From Burkholderiales bacterium (GTDB taxonomy: Bacteria > Pseudomonadota > Gammaproteobacteria > Burkholderiales > Burkholderiaceae_E): a stretch of 64,000 bases of DNA. Positions within the stretch are counted from its first letter, which is position 1, and every line of letters starts with the position of its first letter. The stretch lies in NCBI GenBank assembly GCA_003577305.1, contig QEVL01000004.1:45633-109632 (forward strand), written 5' to 3'. Shown here piece after piece: positions 9,202 to 17,605 of the stretch. The notes beneath the pieces are model-generated. The model worked only from the letters and a program-made list of their open reading frames with translations. It searched no databases and was not told the DNA's origin. Made by a program: the position numbers and the translations under genes.

Positions 9202-10833
9202 ATGCTCACCGACCGACTTCATCGCCTTCCGCCCGACGTCCTGGGAAGACTCGCCCGCGGCATCGAGAAGGAGAGCCTGCGCGCGCACGGCGATGGCACG
9301 CTTGCCGATACGCCGCACCCGCGCGGTCTGGGCTCGGCGCTCACGCATCCGCACATCACCACCGACTTCAGCGAGTCGCAGCTCGAACTGATCACCGGGG
9401 TGCACGCCGATGCGCGTTCCTGCCTGGCCGAACTCACCGCGATCCACCAGGAGGTGCACCGGCAGATCGGCACCGACATCCTCTGGGCGGCAAGCATGCC
9501 GTGCGGGCTGCCGCCCGATGACGCGATTCCGCTCGCGCGCTACGGCACGTCCAACGTGGGCCGCGCGAAGACCGTCTATCGGCAGGGCCTGTCGCATCGT
9601 TACGGCAGGCGCATGCAGACGATTTCGGGCATTCACTACAACTTCTCGGTGCCCGAAGCGGCCTGGCCGATCCTGCAGCGCGCCGACGGCGACACCCGAG
9701 CCGAGCAGGACTATCGCACTGCGGCCTATTTCGGGCTGATCCGCAATTTCCGCCGGCGCTCGTGGCTGCTGCTGTACCTGTTCGGCGCCTCGCCCGCCGC
9801 CTGCAGCAGCTTCCTGGCAGGCCATCCGCATGGGCTGCAGAGCCTGGAAGGCGGCACGCTGCACCTGCCGTACGCGACCTCGCTGCGCATGGGCCCGCTC
9901 GGCTACCAGAGCGACGTGCAGTCGTCGCTGGCGGTGAGCTTCAACTGTCTGGAGAGCTACTCGAAGTCGCTGTCTCGCGCACTCAGCGAGCCGTATCCGG
10001 CCTACGAACGCATCGGCATTCACGACGGCAACGGCCTGTATCGGCAACTTGCCACCACGCTGCTGCAGATCGAGAACGAGTTCTACGGCACGATTCGCCC
10101 GAAGCGCACGATCAGGCCCGGCGAGCGCCCGCTGCGCGCGCTCGCCGAGCGCGGCGTCGAATACGTCGAGGTGCGTTGCCTCGACCTCGATCCGTTCAGC
10201 CCGATCGGCATCGAAGCGGCCACGCTCGATTTTCTCGATGTGTTCCTGCTCCACTGCCTGCTCGACGAGAGCCCGCCCGACACGCCCGACGAGATTGCCG
10301 CGATGTCGCGCAACCAGCACAAGGTGGCGCAGTTCGGCCGCGAGCCGGGGCTGCGCTTGCAGCGCGGCAACGAAGAAGTCGGCCTCGTCGAGTGGGGCAG
10401 GGCCTTGTTGCGCGAGTGCGTGCCAGTGGCCGATGCGCTCGATGCCGCCACGAACGGCGCCGCGCGTGCGGCGGCGGCCGGCAAGAGCGCAGGCGCCGGT
10501 GCCGCGGCGGGAGCCACGCCGCATCGCGACGCGCTCGCGGCCGCCGAGGCACTGCTGGCCGATCCTGCGCTCACGCCGTCGGCGCGCAGCCTGCGCGAGA
10601 TGGCGCAGCGTTTCGACAACTCGTTCTCGCGCTTCGCGCTGGCCCAGTCGCTGCGGCATCACGAGACGCTGCTGGCGCTGCCGTTCAGCAGCGAGACGCA
10701 GGCCCGGTTCGCGCGCATGGCCGAGGAGTCGCTCGCCGCGCAGCGGCGCATCGAAGCCGCCGACGACATGCCTTTCGAGAGCTGGCGGCAGCGCTACCTG
10801 GCCGGCGAGTTGCCGCTGCGCGACGCCCGCTGA
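9202..10833 (+). CDS. gshA: glutamate-cysteine ligase
   Basis: A 543-residue enzyme of the gammaproteobacterial GshA type, forming gamma-glutamylcysteine from glutamate, cysteine and ATP, the committed step of glutathione synthesis. Seen: GRLARGIEKESLRAH, the TTDFSESQLELITG strand, LWAASMPCGLPP, the GISGIHYNF-like segment TISGIHYNFSVPE, and EYVEVRCLDLDPFSPIGI. It is about 25 residues longer than E. coli GshA (518); the excess is an Ala/Gly-rich insert near residues 415-440. TAAGAT ends nine bases before the ATG. Two GST genes in the window depend on its product. Confidence 0.95.
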   Translation: MLTDRLHRLPPDVLGRLARGIEKESLRAHGDGTLADTPHPRGLGSALTHPHITTDFSESQLELITGVHADARSCLAELTAIHQEVHRQIGTDILWAASMPCGLPPDDAIPLARYGTSNVGRAKTVYRQGLSHRYGRRMQTISGIHYNFSVPEAAWPILQRADGDTRAEQDYRTAAYFGLIRNFRRRSWLLLYLFGASPAACSSFLAGHPHGLQSLEGGTLHLPYATSLRMGPLGYQSDVQSSLAVSFNCLESYSKSLSRALSEPYPAYERIGIHDGNGLYRQLATTLLQIENEFYGTIRPKRTIRPGERPLRALAERGVEYVEVRCLDLDPFSPIGIEAATLDFLDVFLLHCLLDESPPDTPDEIAAMSRNQHKVAQFGREPGLRLQRGNEEVGLVEWGRALLRECVPVADALDAATNGAARAAAAGKSAGAGAAAGATPHRDALAAAEALLADPALTPSARSLREMAQRFDNSFSRFALAQSLRHHETLLALPFSSETQARFARMAEESLAAQRRIEAADDMPFESWRQRYLAGELPLRDAR

Positions 10834-10962
10834 ACTGGCGGGTGCCACACGCCAAGACATCGTCGACGCCACGACTATCGGGTCCTTTGTAGACTTCGGG
10901 GATGGATGCGGGGCGCACGAGGGCGCGTCTCCGACCTTCCGAACACGACAAGGAGGTATCCG

Positions 10963-11433
10963 ATGCATCAGCGCCTCGACTACCGGCTCGCCTCGCCCGA
11001 GGCGTTCGAGGCCATGCTCCACGTCGAGCAGCAGGTCCACCGCAGCGGGCTGGAAGAGTCGCTGCTGGAACTGGTCAAGACCCGCGCCTCGCAGATCAAC
11101 GGCTGCGCCTGGTGCCTAGACATGCACACGAAAGACGCACGCGCGCGCGGCGAAACCGAACAACGCCTGTACCTGATTTCGGCCTGGCGCGAAGCGCCGT
11201 GCTACAGCGAGCGCGAGCGCGCCGCGCTCGCCTGGACCGAAGCGGTGACGCAGGTTGCAGCCACGCACGACGTGCCCGATGCGGTCTACGAGGAGGCGCG
11301 CCGGCACTTCGACGAGAAGGCGCTGGTCGACCTGACGCTGGCGATCATCGCGATCAACGGCTGGAACCGGCTCAACGTGGCCTTCCGCACCGAGGTCGGC
11401 AACTACGTGAGTCCGCACGCGGCGCCGCGTTGA
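10963..11433 (+). CDS. carboxymuconolactone decarboxylase / AhpD-like family protein
   Basis: A 156-residue all-helical protein of the CMD/AhpD fold. The redox motif is complete: QINGCAWCLDMHTKDARARG carries the CxxC and the downstream His of the AhpD proton relay. Members act as alkylhydroperoxidases or as decarboxylases, and the CxxC favours the former. The start is fixed by a strong AAGGAGGT ribosome binding site seven bases before the ATG at 10963. It converges on the truncated Mut7-C gene with only 16 bp between the stops. Confidence 0.88.
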   Translation: MHQRLDYRLASPEAFEAMLHVEQQVHRSGLEESLLELVKTRASQINGCAWCLDMHTKDARARGETEQRLYLISAWREAPCYSERERAALAWTEAVTQVAATHDVPDAVYEEARRHFDEKALVDLTLAIIAINGWNRLNVAFRTEVGNYVSPHAAPR

Positions 11434-11449
11434 CACGGCTGCCGCTTCG

Positions 11450-11827
11450 TCAGCGCACTTGCCGGCCGGGCCCGCAGGGCGGCCGTGCCGGGGCTGCGCC
11501 GGCCACCTCGTCGACCACCGCGCGCAACCGGCGCGCCAGCCCCCCGAGATGCGCATCGGCGAGGAAGCGAGGGGGCGGGGCGCCGGCGGCGAGCACGGGC
11601 GGGGTCGCCGGAAAGACCTCCAGCGAATCGGTTTCGCGCAGCAGATGGCCGAGCGTGGCGGGATGCCCGTCGAGCAGGAGCCGGCCGACTTCCGTGTGCG
11701 GCACGCCGATTGCCTCGATCGCGTGCTTGGCGCTCGCGCGCCGGGCGCAGGGCCGGTCGAAGCTGCGATCGCGAAGCTCCGGTCGAAGGAGGTCGTTGAG
11801 TTCGCCGTGGAAGCGAAAGTGCGGCAT
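11450..11827 (-). pseudogene. Mut7-C ubiquitin/RNase protein, truncated in its RNase domain
   Basis: A 125-residue frame. Residues 1-80 match the ubiquitin-like domain that precedes Mut7-C RNase domains (MPHFRFHGELNDLL at the start, LLDGHPATLGHLL and a hydrophobic end EVFPATPPV). Residues 88-102 (FLADAHLGGLARRLR) are the first strand and helix of the PIN-fold RNase domain, including the first catalytic Asp, D91. After R102 the sequence becomes unrelated (AVVDEVAGAAPARPP) and stops, so roughly 120 residues with the remaining acidic residues are missing. No other frame continues the domain. The stop lies 16 bp from the CMD gene, consistent with a deletion joining the two. It may still be translated as a ubiquitin-like protein. 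Confidence 0.75.
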
Positions 11828-11875
11828 CGGTCGGGGCTGTGGCAAGCTGCTCGCAAGAAGGGGCGAGGCACCAGC

Positions 11876-14800
11876 ATGGACGATAACGCGGCCGCGAGCC
11901 TGGTGCCGGGCACGTCGGAGTGGCTCGCCTTCGCATTCATCCGCGACGCGCCGCGCATGCCCGGCGGCCAGTACCTGGGCATCGAAACGGCGCCAGTCGA
12001 ACCCTGGCCGCATCAGCGCGTGGTTGCGCGCCGGCTCGTCGACGACTGGCCCCTCTCCTGGATGCTGTGCGACGAAGTGGGTTTGGGCAAGACGATCGAG
12101 GCGGGGCTCGCCCTGCGCGCGCTGCGCATGTCCGGCTGCGTCCGGCGCGCACTGATCGCGGTGCCCGCAGGCATCGTTGCGCAATGGCAGCGCGAGATGG
12201 CCGACAAGTGCCTGCTGCCGTTCGCCCGCGTGCTCGGCGGGCCGCAGCCCCGTCACCGGCTGTTGTTGCCGCACGAGCACGAGCGTGCCGCCACCTCGCT
12301 GTTCGAACCGGATCTGGCGATCGTTTCGACCGGGTTGATCACCAGGCGCGAGCGCCAGCCCGAACTGAAGGATGCAGATGGCTGGGAGCTGGCGCTGCTC
12401 GATGAGGCACATTGTGCGCGCCGCTCGAACCCGACCGCCGCGCCCGATCGGCCGGCGCGCTGGACGCGCCTGTACCGGATTGCGCGCGACCTGCTGCGTC
12501 CGAAGGCGCATGCGCTGTGGCTCGCCACCGCGACGCCGATGCAGCTCGAGCCGATCGAGGCGATCGATCTCGCATCGCTCACCCGGCGGCTCGGGCCGTT
12601 CGCGCTCGAACTCCGGGTCGCGCTCGCCTATTACGACCTGCTCGCGAAGCTGCGCGCCGGCGCCGAGCCCGAGCCGCTCGAATGGCGCTTTCTCGCGCGG
12701 GCGGCCAGACACGTGCTGCACTTCGATGCCGCGGCGGCGGCCTTCATCGAGCGCACAGCGATGCGCGGGCGTGCCGGCGCGGCGCTGCGACGCTGGCTCG
12801 AGGCCCCCGAGTCGGCCCGCGCCGCCCCGCCACGCTCGTTGCGCAAGGCGGTGCTGCGGCTGCTGTTCGCGGTCGCGCCGCTGTCGCGGGCCATGATGCG
12901 CCACGATCGCGGCCTGCTGCGCCGCTATCACCGGCAGGGACGCCTGCCTGCGCCGCTGCCTGTGCGCAAGGTGCACCTGCCCCCGATCCGGCTCACCGCC
13001 GCCGAGCGCGAAGTCTACGAACTCTTCGCGCCGTACTGCCGCGCGCTGGCCGATCAGGTCAGGGCGCACAGCAGTCAGCGCATCGCGGTCGGCTTCATGC
13101 TGAGTTTTTTCGGCCTGCGCTTCGCATCGAGCTACAAGGCGATTCACGACACCCTGGTGCGGCGGCGCGACAAGGTCGTCGCCACGCTCGAAAGCGGAGC
13201 GCCGCAGTCACCCGGTGAAACGGGCCGCCGGGACGAACGCGACTGGGAGGAGCACGACTGGGAAGAGCGCGCCCACGACGAAGCCGATACGCCGGACGAT
13301 GCGCTGCTGACGGCCGGCCTGCGCTGGCGCAGCCGGGTCGACCTCGCCTGGGAGGTCGAGCAGTTGACCGTGCTGCTCGGGCGGCTCGCGGCGCTCGCGC
13401 AGCTGCGCTCGCCGAAAGTACGTGCGCTGCTGAAGGCACTGCGCGCACGCCGCGGCGCGGACAGGCGCCTGCGGCAGACCGTCGTGTTCACGCGCTTCTA
13501 CGACACGCTGGCCGACCTGCAGGGCTGGATCGAGCGCGACGAACCGTCGGTGCGTCTGGGCGTGTTCTCCGGGCCGCGTTGCGCGTGGATGGATGCAAGC
13601 GGCGCGTGGCATCGCGCCAGCCGCGAGGAAGTGAAGCGCCGATTCGTGCGCGGCGAGATCGATTTGCTGTTGTGCACCGACGCTGCTGCCGAAGGGCTGA
13701 ATCTCCAGGCGGCCGACCTGCTGGTCAATTTCGACCTGCCATGGAACCCGATGAAGCTCGAGCAGCGGATCGGCCGGATCGATCGCATCGGCCAGCGCCA
13801 TCGGATGATCCACGTGATCAACCTCGCCTACCCGGGTACGGTGGAAGAGGAGGTGTACGTCCGGCTGTTGCGGAGGATCCGGGATGCGACCGGCACCGTG
13901 GGCAGGCAACCCCTGGTCGTGCTGCCGGTGAATCCGGCCGACCTGCGCCGGCTGTCCACCGGCGAACTGACCCCGGAGCGTCTCGAGACGATGGTGCGCG
14001 AGCGGCTGCGGCGGGTGCGCGAGCGCGCCGAATCGATGTCGCCCACCGCGGCCGAACTGCACGCGCTGTACCGCGAACTCGAAGACGAGGCTGCGGCGAC
14101 ACGGCTGCCGATCACGCTCGCGCAGGTTTTCGAGACGCTGTCCGGTTCGGCCACCCTGAAAGCGCTGGGCAGCGAGCGGATCGAGACGCCTCACGGGCCG
14201 GCGCTGCTGGTTCGCGGAATTCCCGGCTGCGAGCCATGCCTGCTCACCGTGTCGCGCGCGCTGTACGAGCGCGGCCTGCCCGAGCGCGACGAGCCGCTGC
14301 GCTTTGCGACCTGGGGCGAACCCGTCTTCGACGCACTGGTGGCGTACGTGCTCGCACGCGGCAGTGCCCCTGCGGGTTTCGCGCGCGCCAGTGCGCAGGT
14401 AGCGGAGACGCCGGCGAGCGTCGTCTCCTGGGTCGTGGCGACGCGTGCTCGCACGGTCGTCGTCGAGGAGTTCGCGCAACTCGCCGGGCTGCGACCGGCG
14501 CGCGTGCGTGCGCCAGACGCTGTGGCGCTCGAACGGGCCGCACAGCGCGCCGCCGCCCGCGCCGAAGCCGTTGCGCGCCTGAGGCGGGTCGAGCAGGACG
14601 CAGCACTGGCCGCGGCAACCCATCACCGGCTGCACCGTGCGCTGGCCGCAAAACTGGTTGCCGCCGCACCGAAGGGAAGCCGGCTGGGCGAACTGGAGGC
14701 ACATCTGCCCGATGGCACGCGCACGCTGCGCATTCCGAAACTGGATCCGGCGCTGGTCGCAGCCGAAGCACGATACGGCCTGCTCGAGACCAGGGGTGAT

Positions 14801-14959
14801 GCGGTCTACCTGCCGGCCTTCTACCAGCGCTGCCTGGTAGCGACGCTGCAGCGCGAACGACTGGCGCTCAGGCGCGCACGGCGCCGCACCGGCGAAGAGG
14901 AGATCGCGCTCGCGGAACTGGCAGAGCGATTGCTGCGCGAAGCGAGTCTGATCCGATGA
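11876..14959 (+). CDS. lone SNF2/RapA-type DEAD/DEAH helicase
   Basis: A 1027-residue superfamily 2 ATPase. Seen in order: Q-like region VEPWPHQRVVARRLV (about 41-55), Walker A DEVGLGKTIEAGLAL (66-80, K72), Walker B LLDEAHCARR, motif III ATATPMQL, motif IV VVFTRFYDTLADL, motif V LCTDAAAEGLNLQAADLLVN and motif VI EQRIGRIDRIGQRH. A charged linker rich in Asp/Glu/Arg separates the two RecA lobes, and about 300 residues of helical sequence follow motif VI. The arrangement is that of RapA/HepA and of DrmD, the SNF2 helicase of DISARM defence systems. No drmA, drmB, drmC or methylase is beside it. The frame is open to 11459 but that part is antisense to Mut7-C; the ATG at 11876 is the chosen start. 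Confidence 0.88.
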   Translation: MDDNAAASLVPGTSEWLAFAFIRDAPRMPGGQYLGIETAPVEPWPHQRVVARRLVDDWPLSWMLCDEVGLGKTIEAGLALRALRMSGCVRRALIAVPAGIVAQWQREMADKCLLPFARVLGGPQPRHRLLLPHEHERAATSLFEPDLAIVSTGLITRRERQPELKDADGWELALLDEAHCARRSNPTAAPDRPARWTRLYRIARDLLRPKAHALWLATATPMQLEPIEAIDLASLTRRLGPFALELRVALAYYDLLAKLRAGAEPEPLEWRFLARAARHVLHFDAAAAAFIERTAMRGRAGAALRRWLEAPESARAAPPRSLRKAVLRLLFAVAPLSRAMMRHDRGLLRRYHRQGRLPAPLPVRKVHLPPIRLTAAEREVYELFAPYCRALADQVRAHSSQRIAVGFMLSFFGLRFASSYKAIHDTLVRRRDKVVATLESGAPQSPGETGRRDERDWEEHDWEERAHDEADTPDDALLTAGLRWRSRVDLAWEVEQLTVLLGRLAALAQLRSPKVRALLKALRARRGADRRLRQTVVFTRFYDTLADLQGWIERDEPSVRLGVFSGPRCAWMDASGAWHRASREEVKRRFVRGEIDLLLCTDAAAEGLNLQAADLLVNFDLPWNPMKLEQRIGRIDRIGQRHRMIHVINLAYPGTVEEEVYVRLLRRIRDATGTVGRQPLVVLPVNPADLRRLSTGELTPERLETMVRERLRRVRERAESMSPTAAELHALYRELEDEAAATRLPITLAQVFETLSGSATLKALGSERIETPHGPALLVRGIPGCEPCLLTVSRALYERGLPERDEPLRFATWGEPVFDALVAYVLARGSAPAGFARASAQVAETPASVVSWVVATRARTVVVEEFAQLAGLRPARVRAPDAVALERAAQRAAARAEAVARLRRVEQDAALAAATHHRLHRALAAKLVAAAPKGSRLGELEAHLPDGTRTLRIPKLDPALVAAEARYGLLETRGDAVYLPAFYQRCLVATLQRERLALRRARRRTGEEEIALAELAERLLREASLIR

Positions 14960-15064
14960 CGACGGGCTTCGACGCCCGGCGCCAGGCATCGGCCAACCGG
15001 TTGCACCGCGCAGAAGGCCGAACAGGCTTGTCCGCGATGCCAGGGGGGAACCGCACCGATCGGG

Positions 15065-15094
15065 TTGCAGCTCTTGCGTGGACGGGGGCATAAT
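15065..15094 (+). promoter_or_regulatory. candidate promoter of the integrase-TetR frame
   Basis: TTGCAG (15065-15070) and CATAAT (15089-15094) are separated by 18 bp, and a TAGGAG ribosome binding site lies nine bases before the ATG at 15125. The boxes match the sigma-70 consensus moderately. Confidence 0.45.
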
Positions 15095-15124
15095 TCGGGG
15101 CAGATTTGCATAGGAGCCGAAAAA

Positions 15125-16216
15125 ATGCCCCTGACTGACATCGTCATTCGCCGCGCTCGGCCTGCCGCCAAACCCGTGCGCATATACGACGGCGGTGGGC
15201 TCTACATCGAAATTTCGCCTGCTGGCGGGAAGCTCTGGCGGTTCAAGTACCGATTCGACGGAAAGGAGAAGAGGCTGGCACTGGGGGCGTATCCTGCCGT
15301 CCCGATTGTCGGATACAGGGACAAGGCCACGAGCCAGTGGATTCGAGGTGCGAGGGAAAAGCGCGACGAAGCACGGCGACTGCTGGCCAACGGGATCGAC
15401 CCCGCCGAAAGCCGCAAGGCGCAGAAGTCGGCGAACGCCGGGCGTGCATCGGGAGCGAAGCGCAGCGGCCTTCCGGACGAGACGACGTGGGGCTGTCGCG
15501 TTCCCGGGCGAAGAGCGCAGCGGGAACTGAGAGAAGAGGTGCTCTACGAGACCGCGGCCCGCTGGTTCAACAGCCACGGCTATCACGGAACGTCGTTGAG
15601 CGACGTGGCGAAGGAACTCGGGATCACGAAGGCGGCGCTGTACAACTACGTCTCGAGCAAGAGGGAATTGCTCTACAACATACACCTCCGCTCGCTTCGA
15701 GCGGCGCAGGCTGCCCAGGACAGCGCCGCCACCGAGAGCACCGGGCTCGGCAGGGTCCGGAAGATGATCTTCAATTATGTCGCGGCGATCACCGAGTCGC
15801 CGACGGTGACGTTCATCCTGCTGGAAGACGGGGCCCTCGCTCCGGAGCAGGCCGAGGAGATACTGGCTGCCCGGCGCGCGCTCGATCACCGGTTCCGTGG
15901 TTGGGTCGCTGCGGGAGTACGCGACAAGTCGATCCTGGCATGCGATCCACAGCTGGTGTCTCTGCTAGTCACTGGGAGCATGGCGTGGCTGACGAAATGG
16001 TATGACCCGAGAGGACCGTGGACCGGCGAACAGGTGGCCGAAGCGATGAGTGCGCTATACGCGCGAATGCTGAGCAGTGCGCCCATCGGCCCATTGCCGG
16101 GCAGTGTCGGACAGGTCGTTCCCGAAGGCGGACTCTGGATGCCGCCAGTCGCACGGCCACGCGGTGACGGATCCCGAACGGGCCGACGGGGCGGTCCGCA
16201 CGACATTGACACGTGA
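15125..16216 (+). CDS. chimera: P4-type integrase N-terminal fragment joined in frame to a TetR regulator
   Basis: A 363-residue uninterrupted frame made of two unrelated parts. Residues 1-105 are the DUF4102 arm-binding domain of a P4/bacteriophage-type tyrosine integrase (RIYDGGGLYIEISPAGGKLWR, then EKRLALGAYPAV and RDEARRLLANGIDPAESRK), with about 15 extra residues at 60-75 that the family lacks. The core-binding and catalytic domains are absent. From about residue 130 the frame becomes a TetR-type regulator: helix-turn-helix GTSLSDVAKELGITKAALYNYVSSK (split here by position 156-180), then a helical ligand domain to about residue 330. No ATG lies between the parts; a GTG at 15539 falls inside the first TetR helix. 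The regulator may thus be made as a fusion. Its stop codon overlaps the operator of the next gene. Confidence 0.8.
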   Translation: MPLTDIVIRRARPAAKPVRIYDGGGLYIEISPAGGKLWRFKYRFDGKEKRLALGAYPAVPIVGYRDKATSQWIRGAREKRDEARRLLANGIDPAESRKAQKSANAGRASGAKRSGLPDETTWGCRVPGRRAQRELREEVLYETAARWFNSHGYHGTSLSDVAKELGITKAALYNYVSSKRELLYNIHLRSLRAAQAAQDSAATESTGLGRVRKMIFNYVAAITESPTVTFILLEDGALAPEQAEEILAARRALDHRFRGWVAAGVRDKSILACDPQLVSLLVTGSMAWLTKWYDPRGPWTGEQVAEAMSALYARMLSSAPIGPLPGSVGQVVPEGGLWMPPVARPRGDGSRTGRRGGPHDIDT

Positions 16217-16234
16217 CCGAGCGGTCACTAAACT
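16206..16234 (+). promoter_or_regulatory. strong sigma-70 promoter of the binding-protein/acyl-CoA dehydrogenase genes
   Basis: A perfect -35 box TTGACA (16206-16211), an ideal 17-bp spacer and a -10 box TAAACT (16229-16234). The predicted start is near 16241, giving a leader of about 114 bases before the ATG at 16355. The promoter begins inside the last codons of the upstream TetR frame. Confidence 0.75.
16213..16228. promoter_or_regulatory. 16-bp palindromic operator in the promoter spacer
   Basis: GTGACCG and CGGTCAC are perfect seven-base arms around a 2-bp centre. The palindrome fills the spacer between the -35 and -10 boxes and overlaps the TetR stop codon (16214-16216). TetR-family operators commonly have this GACCGnnCGGTC form. 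A bound dimer would block RNA polymerase directly, so repression by the adjacent TetR protein is the natural reading. Confidence 0.7.
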
Positions 16235-16354
16235 GATCGAACGGTTGGTATTGCTCGGCGTCGAGCGCCTGCGAAGCGATCGAACGGACTCGGGCATCGC
16301 CGGGGGGCGGATGCACAACGCGGTCTCGATCGTTCACTCACGAGAGGAAGGGAC

Positions 16355-17521
16355 ATGTACTGGAGACTGATGACGCTGGGCGCCGCGCTGGCGCTCGTGG
16401 CGGGATCCGTGGCAGGGCAGACCCAGGGCGTGAGCAAGACCGAGATCGTGGTGGGCTCCCTGCAGGACCTGTCGGGCCCGATCGCCAGCCTTGGCAAGGC
16501 GAGCCGCAACGGGATGCAGATGAGGATCGACGAACAGAACGAGAAAGGCGGCGTTCACGGCCGCAAGATCCGGTTCCTCGTCGAAGACCATGCATACGAC
16601 CCCAAGCGTGCGGTCCTCGCGACGCACAAGTTGCTTGAACAGGACAAGATCTTCCTGATGCTCGGGCACATCGGCACGCCGACGAACGTGGCGGTGATGC
16701 CGCTGCTGTTCGAGCGCAACGTCATCAATCTGTTTCCATTCAGCCCGGCGAGACAGATGTTCGACCCGGTGCATCGTCTGAAGTTCGCGTCTTTCACGCC
16801 CTACCACGACCAGGTCCGGCAGTCCGTCCCTGTGCTCGTCAGGCAGAAGGGACTGAAGAAACCCTGCATCATCTACCAGGACGACGACTACGGTATCGAG
16901 CACCTCAAGGGCGCGGAGGAGGGCCTGAAAACAATCAACCTGCAATGGATCGAGAAGACCTCGTACAAGCGAGGCGCCACCGACTTCTCGTCGCAGGTCG
17001 CGCGCATGAAAAGCGCGGGTTGCGACCTGGTTGTTCTCGGCACGCTCGTAAGGGAGACGATCGGAACCGTTTCCGAGGCACGCAAGACGGGCTTCAGTCC
17101 GGTCTTTCTCGGCACGACTGGGCTCTACTATGACCAGATCCACAAGCTCGGTGGCCCCGCGATGGAGGGGATCATCGCCACCCATACCGCTGCGGTTCCC
17201 TATCCGGACAGCGGCTCCGAAGCGGTTCGGGCGTGGATCCAACGATACAAGAGCAAGTTCGGCGAAGATCCGTGGATGCACTCCGTCTACGGATATGCAA
17301 ACGCAGAGGCCATGATCACCGCGCTCGAGAAAGCCGGGCCCGATCTCACCACCGATTCGCTCATCAGCGCGATCGAAGCGACCCGGTTTCCCACGGACAT
17401 TTTCGGCAGTGCCGAAATGACCTTCAGCCCCACCAAGCGCCTCGGGTCGAGTCTTTACCGCTTTGCCGAGATCCGCAACGGTCGCTGGGTGACGACGTCC
17501 GACTACTTCGGCGAGCGCTGA
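16355..17521 (+). CDS. periplasmic binding protein, LivK type (no adjacent permease)
   Basis: A 388-residue type I periplasmic binding protein with a signal peptide of about 21 residues (MYWRLMTLGAALALVAGSVAG). The mature start KTEIVVGSLQDLSGPIASLGK and the segment EQNEKGGVHGRKIRFLVEDHAYDPKRA are typical of the branched-chain amino acid/amide/urea binding group, whose members in betaproteobacteria often bind aromatic or dicarboxylic acids. No LivHMGF genes adjoin it; the nearest set is 28 kb away. A GAGGAAGGG ribosome binding site precedes the ATG. It heads a likely three-gene operon with two acyl-CoA dehydrogenase genes. Confidence 0.9.
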   Translation: MYWRLMTLGAALALVAGSVAGQTQGVSKTEIVVGSLQDLSGPIASLGKASRNGMQMRIDEQNEKGGVHGRKIRFLVEDHAYDPKRAVLATHKLLEQDKIFLMLGHIGTPTNVAVMPLLFERNVINLFPFSPARQMFDPVHRLKFASFTPYHDQVRQSVPVLVRQKGLKKPCIIYQDDDYGIEHLKGAEEGLKTINLQWIEKTSYKRGATDFSSQVARMKSAGCDLVVLGTLVRETIGTVSEARKTGFSPVFLGTTGLYYDQIHKLGGPAMEGIIATHTAAVPYPDSGSEAVRAWIQRYKSKFGEDPWMHSVYGYANAEAMITALEKAGPDLTTDSLISAIEATRFPTDIFGSAEMTFSPTKRLGSSLYRFAEIRNGRWVTTSDYFGER

Positions 17522-17605
17522 ACCGCAGGCGGCGGCGCTGGTGCGCCGCGGCTCTCCTACGCGCCCGGCGCCCTTGGCGTTGGCCGGGGGCGCGCAGGAC
17601 TGACG

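Noticed and set aside
11876..14959. A DISARM defence system
   Set aside because: Only the SNF2 helicase resembles DrmD. No drmA, drmB, drmC or DNA methylase gene lies nearby, so the system name is not supported.
15440..15540. A second integrase segment after the arm-binding domain
   Set aside because: The codons between residues 105 and 130 match neither integrase core nor TetR; they look like junction sequence.
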